Made by a program: the position numbers and the translations under genes
The notes under the pieces: generated by a model
Seen by the model: the letters and a program-made list of their open reading frames with translations, nothing else
The model's database searches: none
Told to the model about the DNA's origin: nothing
Assembly (NCBI GenBank): GCA_003427395.1
Contig: BFEA01000096.1
Location: forward strand, 2,392,744 to 2,456,743
Reading direction: 5' to 3'
DNA length: 64,000 bases
DNA from: Chara braunii
Taxonomy: Eukaryota > Streptophyta > Charophyceae > Charales > Characeae
In this document: one piece after another, positions 55,901 to 64,000 of the stretch
Layout: the number at the start of each line of letters is the position of its first letter
Numbering within the stretch: position 1 is the stretch's first letter

Positions 55901-56621
55901 GACTCTTGATACTAAAAAAAACACAGGTGGGTATGAAGCACAAAGGCATACCAATATTCGATGAGTATGCTCTTTCATGATCATCAGTGCAAAATAACTA
56001 GTTGATCACTACTCCTCCTTTGCCTTTCGACGCTTGGTTTTCCCTCCCAAACAAACTCACGACGAATCGGAAGGGAGATCCCTTGTGTTAAGTGGTGATG
56101 GTTAAAAGATCATATGTGGACAACTCTTCGAGCGACGAAAGGATGTAGGAGTCAGGTAATCAACCTTAGCACTAGCGCTTACTTCTTCAACCATAGCAAA
56201 ACGTTGATACCATTAGAAAGCTCACCCTTTTGATTTGGGCTGGTCTCGCGTGAGATGAGTTATGTCTGTGTTGCTTATAAGAGAAATAAGCAACACACCC
56301 ACGACGGTGCATTCGTACCTCCATAGCCCATCGTTGTTCAGCAACTTGCACCAAAAACATTCTCACATCAGAGCTAATGAGTCAAGAGAAAGAGCTAAAG
56401 AGAGAGAGCTAAAGAGAGAGAAACTATATGTTGTTCATTTTGTTTTGTCATTTTCTGGGTGACACTTACTCTTGTTCACCTATGTACTCACTCCCAAACG
56501 TTCTGCTTGTAGGCTTATAGCCTTTCCTCGCTGACACTGACTGCTAGCCAAGGCGAAATGAAAACCAGTTCCGCACAACATTGAGTTAGAGCTTGCCTCT
56601 CTTACTGTAGTTGATTACGGG
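52985..56621. other. Long AT-rich stretch without recognisable gene
   Basis: 3.6 kb with only short open frames and no domain, satellite or terminal repeat that I could find on either strand. Small (GA) tract at 56388-56422. Probably old intergenic or eroded transposon sequence. Confidence 0.45.
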
Positions 56622-57021
56622 TCATGCAAAACGATCAAATCTCTCGCCCTCCTCCTTCATCCAATACTTTTCAATGAGAGAATGTAATATCATGGGCCAT
56701 GCATTAGAGACACTCATTGCTTTCAAGAGTGTGTTCAACTTACACACTTGCAATAGGGAGTCCCTCAATGTCTCCTCTTTAGTCACATTGTACACAAAGA
56801 TGAATGAATTAATCAAGTCACAACCCTTGGGTAAGTAACTGTCTGGTGGCACGCTAGCATGTCCTTGGCTGCCCGGCGAGTTTGGCTCTCTGCCTGCCTT
56901 GAGTGCATGTTGAGACTGAACAACAAAAGTCGAACCTTGGTCCCTCTTGGAACAGCCAAGTGGTCGTGTCCCTGAGCTAATGGCTGACTGTTGTGCCTGT
57001 CGACCCGTGGCACCTGAGCAC
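56622..57021 (-). pseudogene. Left part of a minus-strand frame split by a hAT insertion
   Basis: Open minus-strand sequence in two frames on the right of the hAT element as read on the minus strand. In the frame 57013-56813, RVDRHNSQPLAQGHDHLAVP and SRQAESQTRRAAKDMLAC; this frame is continuous with 58518-58344 if the hAT element and one target copy are removed. A second frame holds CDLINSFIFVYNVTKEETLR and SNAWPMILHSLIEKYWMKEE, which is also protein-like. No family recognised; which frame was real is uncertain. Confidence 0.35.
57014..57021. repeat. Left target-site duplication of the hAT element
   Basis: ctgagcac, identical to 58336-58343; 8 bases is the hAT superfamily length. Confidence 0.95.
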
Positions 57022-58335
57022 CAGAGGTGGCAACTGGGTAACCGTTGCCCGTACCCGACCGTACCCAACTGTAACCGACAAGTTATGGGCAGGTACGGGT
57101 ACCCTTCCGGAGGGGGGCATCGGTATGGGCAGGCGTAAATTTTATTTATGGATTTCAGGGCAGGCATGGGCGGGTACTGACGGTGAAAAGGGGAAAACCG
57201 CAGGTATGGGCGGCCAAGAAAAAAAGCATGGGTACAACCGTTATAGGGTGGTGAAAAAAAAAGTCAGATGGGTATGGGCGGGTAAGCAATCTTGTCGGGT
57301 AACCGTACATAATATCCACCTTCCCCCAACTTCCCCCCTTCCCCCTCTTCCCTTCTTCCCTTCTTCCCAGGAAATATGCGAACCGGCCAAGCTCTTTTTT
57401 TCTTAGGCACAATTTTTTTCCTGGTGGAAACGGAGAGAAAAATATTTTAGGAAATAGCCTCCCAACTTCGAAATTGGCCACTTTCGAAATTGGAAGGCTC
57501 CTGTCTCGCCTCAGGGAGTTCCCGCTTGTAAATTGGCCGCCCGTCATGGTTGTACCCGCCGCCCTTCTGTGTGTGCATGCCACTGCATGGCCATCGTCCG
57601 TCTGTCGTGGTTGTACCTGTTGTCGTTCTGTGTGTGTTGGATGACCATGAGAGAGAGAAACAGAGAGAATAGGTAAGTCTCCAACCCTGTGGCTGGCCTC
57701 ACCCTATTTTCATCGAGAGGATAAACGAAATCGAATGAATCGTCCACGAAGGGCAGTTAGAGGGGATAGGGGGCGGCGAGGGGCAGTTAGGGGCAGTTGG
57801 GGACGGTTAGGGGCGATAAGGGGCGGTTAGGGGTGGTTGGGGATAGTTAGGGGTGGTTAGGGGAGGGTGAGTCACAAATGCGGATGGTTAGGGGCGGTTA
57901 GGGATGGCGGTTAGGGGCAGTTAGGGGCATTTAGAGGCAGTTTAAGTACGGTTGAGGATAGTTAGGTGTGGTTAGGGGAGGGTGGGTCACACATGTGGAT
58001 GGTTATGGGTGGGTGCATACAATTGTGGGTGGGTACAGGTAGGTAGGGGTGAAAAACAACCGGTTGGGTACAGTACAGGTGGTTAACAAAAGGATTGGGT
58101 GTAGGTGGCCATGAGTAGTTTTGAAACAGAAAGTCCATGGGCAGTTATGGACAGTTACAGTCTGAAGGGGTTCAGGTAGGGCAAGTACGGGTACATTTTT
58201 TTTTTTTCATTGGCAGGTAAGGATGGGCAAAGGTCCGGTAGGCCATCTATACAGTGGGTGTAAGTGGTTAGTTTTCAAATAGGGTATGGGTAGGTAAGGA
58301 ACAAGTATTCAAAATAATCCTAGTTGCTAACTCTG
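57022..58335 (+). mobile_element. Non-autonomous hAT transposon, 1314 bp
   Basis: Starts CAGAGGTGGCAACTGGG and ends, inverted, CAGAGTTAGCAACTAGG (58319-58335), a 17-base terminal inverted repeat with three mismatches. It is flanked by perfect 8-bp duplications (ctgagcac). CAG-starting termini plus an 8-bp duplication identify the hAT superfamily. Subterminal sequence is rich in gggtacggg and tacccg motifs, as in many plant hAT elements. No transposase is encoded. The interior carries a G-rich array of 10-base units (ggttaggggc type) at about 57750-58000. Insertion is younger than the decay of its host sequence, as the target copies are still identical. Confidence 0.93.
57750..58000 (+). repeat. 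G-rich decanucleotide array inside the hAT element
   Basis: Units such as ggggcagtta, ggggcggtta and ggggtggtta with a 10-base period, about 20 imperfect copies. Potential G-quadruplex former on the plus strand. Confidence 0.85.
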
Positions 58336-58343
58336 CTGAGCAC
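58336..58343. repeat. Right target-site duplication of the hAT element
   Basis: ctgagcac, identical to 57014-57021. Confidence 0.95.
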
Positions 58344-58518
58344 ACACGTACGCGTCGGAGGAAACAGGGAAGGTAATGTGCAAGTAGACCTGGCCAAGCG
58401 GTACTACAGCTGACACTGATTCCAGGTCTTGTGGTCTTGCTGATGGAACTGGAATACAACTCCGACACACACCCTCTGATCTGCATCGAGGCCTGACCAA
58501 TATGAGTACCGCTGCCAC
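58344..58518 (-). pseudogene. Right part of the minus-strand frame split by the hAT insertion
   Basis: Frame starting at 58518, containing VLILVRPRCRSEGVCRS, SARPQDLESVSAVVPLGQVY and TFPVSSDAYVCAQ, where it enters the hAT element and stops two codons later. Excising the element and one target copy keeps this frame open through 56813. Product unknown. Confidence 0.4.
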
Positions 58519-59076
58519 TTAGGCGGACTTATTACTTTCTTTAATTATTATTTTATTTTATTTTTGCCCTTCATAAAAAAAAAAAAAAAACCCTCAATGG
58601 TAGGGTCTCATAGGATTGACTACGGAAAAGTCAAGGCTAATTAATATGATAAATCACAACGCATCGTCGTGTCGTTAATCAGAGTGGACTTGACCGTGGT
58701 TCACTCTGGTAGGGTTAATGGGGTACGTTTTAGAGCATCACACCACTGTGACAAATTGGACACACCGAGGAGGGCCAGAAAGTCGGGTCCTCCGACACCG
58801 TGCCTGATGTTGCCGGAAACTCATGCGAGAGTCAATCTCCATTATTTGCCATCACACCACTGAAACACAGGCGCCCTACACACTCACCATGCCTGAGTGA
58901 CGCACACGTCAACGATTGATGTTATCTCTTAATAACAACATCGTCCGGCGGCCTCGCCTTGAAGATATCATAAACGACGTCGCCGTCTTCCCCTCTAGAA
59001 CTAACACGTGTCCAGCACGGAGATCTCATGATCCTTCTGTTCGGGAAATTCCGCCACCATTATCCGACAGAGACAA
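58519..59076. other. No recognisable gene
   Basis: Contains an A run (58576-58590) and two copies of the phrase catcacaccactg (58737, 58851). May include the eroded 5' part of the DUF7869 gene that follows, but no in-frame homology could be seen. Confidence 0.35.
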
Positions 59077-60687
59077 TTGATATGTCCCCATGGACATGCT
59101 ATTATCATCACCGAGGAGGACACCACAATTTATGCCTTATCCATGTTGCGGGGTAGGGAAGGGATGGAAAAATGTACGTACAGACTTAGAAAACAAAGGG
59201 ATTCGACATTTGTCTCCTTTTTAAAGCGAAGATGTAGTGTGGATGAGTGCGAGGTCGTCCTCCGCAAAACATGTTGCAAGACATTCTGATGTCTTTCTAA
59301 ACTGAAATCACACGACGTGATGAAGTGTAGACATGACCACCCAGTTCTCATAGGGAAAGATAGGCGGAAGTGGTGGATAGGAAAACTCTAAAACTTCATT
59401 TCGTTGGTAGGTCGTAAATCGACCGTCAAAGTGATTGTGCAATTGCATCATGTCTGCATCGTGGCTTGGTGCCTCGTATTAGGCGTCGATTGAGACACAC
59501 TGAAAAAATACAGTGATGACCTTGACGACAGAACAATTTACGTTTTTCATGGCCACGACGGGCGTCCGCGGACAACGACCACCTATGTCATTACATGGTT
59601 GGCATTCGAGGACATGATCTTGGATGAGTCTGAGCCCATTCCAGATCTGACTGAAACTGATCCGAACTTCGAGATCAGAAATAACATTCTGCTTTCGTTA
59701 ATGTACGCCATAAAAAAAGGCGTCTTCCACAACATACGTAGAAAAGTCTTCAAATTTGTTGTCTTCTGGTCGTCCTACCAGTTCTTCTTCAAGGTGCAAA
59801 AAACCTTCTTCTGACACATGCGCCTGACAAGAGTGATTGACCACGCGAGATGTAACAAGTGTATCAAAAATAGCATCCTCATAGAGGGTGCTCTGGCCGA
59901 GTCAAGACGAGTACTTGTCGCAGAACAAAAAAAACACATTTCATTACAGTTTGCACACCGAACACTATACAGTGTGTGGTCCGCCAAATCAGAACATAAC
60001 AAAACTAGTAGTCTGTGTATCATAATCGATGACATAGATGAAACGAGAGCAACAATTCCCCATGCATCGAGGAGACGGTTGTCCAAAGAAATATCGAATA
60101 AGACGATTTTGAAAACAAACCTCATTCAAATAATAACTCACATTAGAACACTATCGTTCTTTGTTCACACGTGGTTCCTGTACTTGTCACACAGATTAAA
60201 TTTTTTTGCCATATCGATTGTCGAAGTGTGGAGAGATGTGTAGGCGCGTCAAAAGTTGCTCCCACTGACGTTACAGGTACAAGCAGATAACTGTTGGGGA
60301 GCAAAAAAAAACAAGAATGTGTTCACGTTCATGGTCATGCTTCTCAAGTTTCGTATCTTCGAGGTCGTCAAAATGGGTTTCATGATAGTGGGGCATACAC
60401 ACAAACATAGATGTGAAATTCAACTTGTTAGTAAAACAATGATCGATTGCAATGCCTACATTATGGACGAGCTTTTCAATGTCCTCAAAGCGTCATGCGA
60501 ATAAAAAGTCAATTGCACAATGCTCACTAAAATGGCTAACTGGAAAACTGTCATCAACCTGTACATTGATCACAATATCAAGGGTCATGCAACATCGCAC
60601 CTGTTCCAATTTTACATGGATAGGAACAACCCCACCATGGCATCGCAACCATCGCATGTTTTTCTGTATGCTCCCACCAAAGGGTGA
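59077..60687 (+). pseudogene. DUF7869-containing protein remnant
   Basis: A single plus-strand frame over 537 codons, broken only by six stops (59287, 59389, 59491, 59812, 60241, 60502) and no frameshift. The middle has DDLDDRTIYVFHGHDG, then WLAFEDMILDESEPIPDLTE. Then ARCNKCIKNSILIEGALAES, SLCIIIDDIDETRATIPHAS and RTLSFFVHTWFLYL. Then the core PLTLQVQADNCWGAKKNKNV, FRIFEVVKMGFMIVGHTHKH and MDELFNVLKASC. The ...QxDNxxxxNKN... and VGHTH motifs and their spacing are diagnostic of DUF7869, a domain widespread in eukaryotes and probably of transposon origin (RNase H-like fold inferred). After the last stop WKTVINLYIDHNIKGHATSH follows, as in relatives. VGHTHedID is altered here to VGHTHKHRCE. Confidence 0.85.
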
Positions 60688-60983
60688 CAACATGTTCAAC
60701 ATGGATATTGAGAAACAAAAAACCACGAAAGGATAAAGAAGAGTTGATTATGCGAGCGTACATGAAGCATGTCAAACAATATTGTATCAGTGCAAAGGAT
60801 AAAAATGCTGGAATTCGTAGTTCAAAGATTTGTCATTATGGTCGAGCTATCGATAGTCGTTGTCGAGCGCATAGGCTCCCGCCTTTCAGCAAACGTGGGA
60901 GTCATCCCGGTTATGTCACACATAAGAAAAAAAACATAAAAAAATCAGGGACAACTCGGAAACAACACATAACACCTCTGTGA
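60688..60983 (+). pseudogene. Basic reading frame downstream of the DUF7869 remnant
   Basis: Open in another frame (60684-60983), rich in K, R and H, for example MRAYMKHVKQYCISAKDKNA and HKKKNIKKSGTTRKQHITPL. Could be the frameshifted C-terminus of the preceding protein. Low certainty. Confidence 0.3.
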
Positions 60984-62170
60984 ATTGCCAAAACGGTTGC
61001 AGTAGCGTCGTCCCTTCGCTGCTCTAACTGGGTGCGCCAACTGTAAATCCCACCTTCCCCTACGACAGGATAGGTTCCCACGGGTACGACTTGTCTTCCC
61101 TAAGGGGTTGTCACCACCCTTAGGGGCATATCCCTACCGAGCTGCTGACCCACGTGCGAGAGTTTTGAGATGCAACCGCGGAGGTAGGTCAGCAGGGGAC
61201 GTTTGCTCGTTCGCTAGAGTATAGGGTACGCTTGGTTAAACACGAAGTGGAACTGAACATTGTCCGTTCCTTAGGGTGTTGATCTCCTAGGTACGAAACC
61301 AATGTCGGTCGACTAGGATGGTCTCAACCAAGCATGAAACCCACAAAATAATCCTAGACCTTTTATAACTTTCTGATCACAAAACAAATAAAATGAATAC
61401 ACCTTCTATTAAATCACACAAGATAGGATTTTGACTTGATTAGATGATCCGCCAAAGTTTTTTTTTCCAACCTATATGACTGAAGAAAACTTTATATCGT
61501 CACTTCCAAGACGGAAAACTCGCTATTGACGAAAATTTTTGAAAGGACAACCTAACATTTGACTTCAGGTTGGTCCATCGACACACTTAGTAAACCTTGC
61601 CATGAATGAATTCTGCAAGTAAATTTCATTGCTACCATGCAGATCAACAAATGATCAGGTTCTATATCAAAGTTTGAACTCTCGGTTTAACCACACCTCC
61701 GCAACCTATTCAACGTGTTTGGAGGAAAGTATTATCTACCGAATAAAAAAAAATTGATTGTTTTTTTTTCCCTTGGGCAGTAATTACCCTTTCCGTTTTC
61801 TCAAATGATGAAGTATCTCTCTTCATCATCAATTAGTACACCTTCCTGCACACCGAAAACCGCAATCTTTCGTTTTGTTACAAAGAATGTACAGCGTTCA
61901 ACTGTCTTCGCATGAAGTAAGTTAACTAATCATTGATATATGATGATTAGTAATAACTGCTCAATGCCTACCCAGAGGCCTCACATTTTTTCAACTTTTG
62001 GTTCATGGCAGATTTTCGTATGACCTGGTGAAATATTTCTCACACATGGCATACGTTCCTACGCACCCGATTACCTCTCAATGCTTAAGAGTGCACCAGC
62101 GGTTAATAGGTAACTGAAAATTCAGGAATGAAAACTCTGAAGTAAGAGTTTAGGGCAGTCTGAAAATCTT
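60984..62170. other. No recognisable gene
   Basis: Mixed composition, then AT-rich; no domain or satellite seen. A phrase cgtgggaacc..cctacgacagg/ccctaagggg occurs near 61060-61130 without repetition. Confidence 0.4.
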
Positions 62171-62175
62171 GAATG

Positions 62176-62385
62176 GTTCTGAAGTGGTGAAAGGTCCGAA
62201 GACCCTGAAAACTGGTTCTGAAGTGGTGAAAGGTCCGAAGACCTTGAAAACCACTTGTTTAGGCAAACTGCATCCTTAAGTGGTGAAGGGTGTCTGAAGT
62301 GGTGAAAGGTCCGAAGACCTTGAAAACCACATGTTTAAGCAGGCTGTATCCTGAAGTGGTGAAGGGTGTCTTGAAGTGGTGATGA
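62176..62385 (+). repeat. Short composite tandem repeat, 39-bp and 80-bp periods
   Basis: ctgaagtggtgaaaggtccg aagacc.tgaaaa occurs at 62178, 62217 and 62297; the last two belong to an 80-base unit that also contains tgaagtggtgaagggtgtct. Confidence 0.8.
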
Positions 62386-62728
62386 AAAATACGACTGTTG
62401 TTAACCTTCTCTCTAAGGTTGATAGTGAGATCACTGGGGTAATCCGAATAGTATTCATCCAGTTGGACCTATCTATACAAGATTTATTTATTTATTTTAA
62501 TTATTTATGTATTTATTTATTTATTATTATTATTTTATTTTTTTATTACCCTTGCTGAGTTGTATAACCACGATTCTAACATAGGGACAACTCAATGTGG
62601 CCCTTGAATGTCCTAAGAACTCGCATCTAGCGAAGATAAAGTTATCGGTCTTCGTGGACCTCAGCTTCAATCTGGTGGACTCGTGCAAGCTCCTCACTAT
62701 GAAAAGTCAAGGAGGCAATGCTTCCATC
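62386..62728. other. AT-rich (TTTA)n stretch, no gene
   Basis: ttatttatttatt-type repeats at 62483-62545, otherwise unremarkable. Confidence 0.5.
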
Positions 62729-63000
62729 TCATACGACGTGGACCATCCACGTACCATAGAGGGAAGTCATCCGTGAGGCTAGCGTCCAAACTATGACGCA
62801 AAACGGATGTCGCATCTGAAAGAGGTGCCTAGTTGTAGTATCCCTAATTCGAACGACGCCATAGAGTTCTCCGAATAAGGTAAAATTAATACTCACAATG
62901 ACCCAAGAGAGGCGTTGGAGATTGCTCGCGCGAATGAAATACAAAATATATTTATGAAATTCATCTGGGAGTCGAGCGACATTGGCACGAACATCCACAC
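62729..63000 (-). CDS. Open reading frame of unknown function
   Basis: 89 codons, M...DVRANVARLPDEFHKYILYF, IRASNLQRLSWVIVSINFTL and YGVVRIRDTTTRHLFQMRHP. Hydrophobic stretch in the middle but no clear membrane segment. On the same strand as the two frames at 63198-63700 and about 200 bases downstream of them, so it might be a later exon or fragment of the same gene. No family recognised and no splice evidence. Confidence 0.3.
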
Positions 63001-63197
63001 TCGAGTTAGGAAAACGAACTTGTCAATTTATAACAAACCAATGGAACCAACCCAACGAGTGGGCGCGTCAACCTCAACCAATAAAAGTCGTTCCTCGTGT
63101 TGAATCATCTCCTCATCTAATGTGTCACGAATCAGCAAATATCTCGCCTGAGTGAGATCCCGCGGACCGCTGACCATCTGCACATTTGAAAGAAACA

Positions 63198-63700
63198 TCA
63201 GTCATTAAGACGTTCCCCAATCACATATTCCTCATCGTCAAATGCATAAAGAGAAAAACGTTCAGATAAAAAAATATTGAATGTTTTGGGCCAAATCCGC
63301 CTCACATGATACAGAAGACAGAAAGGGTCTTGCCGATCATTCAGCCATAATAGAATACGAAAGAACATCCTCCTAACCTCTGGAGCATCCTCCGTATTCG
63401 AATTCGACTCATGAACCAGGACGAGATTCATATCCCCGAAATCTCGTGTCGGATTAGGAGGCGCGAATTCATAACACACCACCTAATGTTCACGGTAATG
63501 AAAATATAACTCCTAGGAGGATTCCTCACGCTTCCATCCCAATATCGTGGCTCATCTTGCTCCGAAAAAGCTTCATGCGGGTTGTAGACTGATCGTCCTT
63601 CCCATATCATATCAGCACGTGACTGTGTCGGCAATGCTACCCAGTCTATCGTTGCCTCATATGTACAGAACAGTCGAATGATCACTGCTTCTGTAGACAT
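63198..63700 (-). CDS. Two overlapping open frames, possible gene fragment, unknown function
   Basis: Minus strand. First frame 63700-63428: STEAVIIRLFCTYEATIDWV, YNPHEAFSEQDEPRYWDGSV and RNPPRSYIFITVN. Second frame 63482-63198: YEFAPPNPTRDFGDMNLVLV, EVRRMFFRILLWLNDRQDPF and FSLYAFDDEEYVIGERLND. The frames overlap by about 55 bases and together would give about 185 residues after a single frameshift or a short intron. Protein character is good and, apart from the frame change, there are no internal stops, so this is one of few places in the window where a less decayed gene is possible. No domain recognised. Confidence 0.4.
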
Positions 63701-64000
63701 CTGGAAGACAACGTAGTAGCTTTGTCAAAATAAAATTATATACACTAATTTCTTTACTTAAACTCCCTTTTCCCTGGGTTGTGATGCTTGTGTCACAGTC
63801 CAGATGCGACGGGAGTGCCTACATGCCCTCCATTCGACATTCTTTTGACACTTGTTCCCATACATTGGTGACACCTAAGGCGGCCATCCAGAATGGAGTT
63901 AACTTCAACCTTCCCCCGCTTGAAAGCATGAGAAAATGACTACCCTTTACTACGGGATACCCTACCCTCTAGAAAGTGGTCTGGAATACCCCTCCTCGTC
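63701..64000. other. Window end, no gene seen
   Basis: No coding signal or repeat recognised in the last 300 bases. Confidence 0.4.

Noticed and set aside
57750-58000. Interstitial telomere
   Set aside because: Period is 10, not 6 or 7, and the array is inside a hAT element with clear ends.

Overview
This window is eukaryotic nuclear DNA made almost entirely of transposable elements and tandem repeats. I recognise no intact protein-coding gene and no rRNA or tRNA gene. Every recognisable coding region carries frameshifts and in-frame stops. The mix of a Ty3/gypsy retrotransposon, a Plavaka/KDZ-type transposase, Ulp1 (C48) peptidase remnants, a DUF7869 protein and a hAT element with plant-like termini, together with abundant GA/GT microsatellites, suggests a large TE-rich streptophyte genome. 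A charophyte alga such as Chara is my best guess; this is inference, not proven here. There are two assembly gaps, 12344-12480 and 34038-35034.

Layout. 1-1330: a diverged tandem repeat and a dead Ulp1 domain (minus strand). 2072-6870 (minus strand): a tandem series of at least four, probably five, degenerate paralogues of a protein family I do not recognise. A further copy lies on the plus strand at 18960-19400, just upstream of the retrotransposon. 7421-16190: large repeat element A, made of a long arm, a 53-bp minisatellite, a 171-bp satellite and a core with an internal duplication and a 26-bp minisatellite. 16191-18900: flanking DNA with a 70-bp inverted-repeat element and decayed unrecognised reading frames. 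19853-27900 (plus strand): a Ty3/gypsy element with gag, protease, RT, RNase H, integrase and a third reading frame. 27900-31636: 38-bp and 63-bp tandem repeats and an AT-rich palindrome. 31637-43234: element B, a second and larger copy of A in the same orientation, whose long arm is on the right instead of the left.

43235-53000: a region coding mainly on the minus strand, with an acidic/basic reading frame, a second Ulp1 peptidase, a nearly full-length Plavaka-type transposase and another unrecognised frame. It is punctuated by microsatellites and by 70-bp inverted-repeat elements that also occur at 16326. 57022-58335: a non-autonomous hAT element with a perfect 8-bp target duplication; removing it in silico reconnects a minus-strand reading frame. 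59077-60687 (plus strand): a DUF7869 protein remnant in a single frame with six stops. 62729-63700 (minus strand): two open stretches of unknown nature.

The genes do not form a pathway. The functional theme is mobile-element replication and transposition. The most unusual material is the unknown paralogue array, the A/B element pair with mirrored arms and nested satellites, and the fixed-length 70-bp inverted-repeat family.
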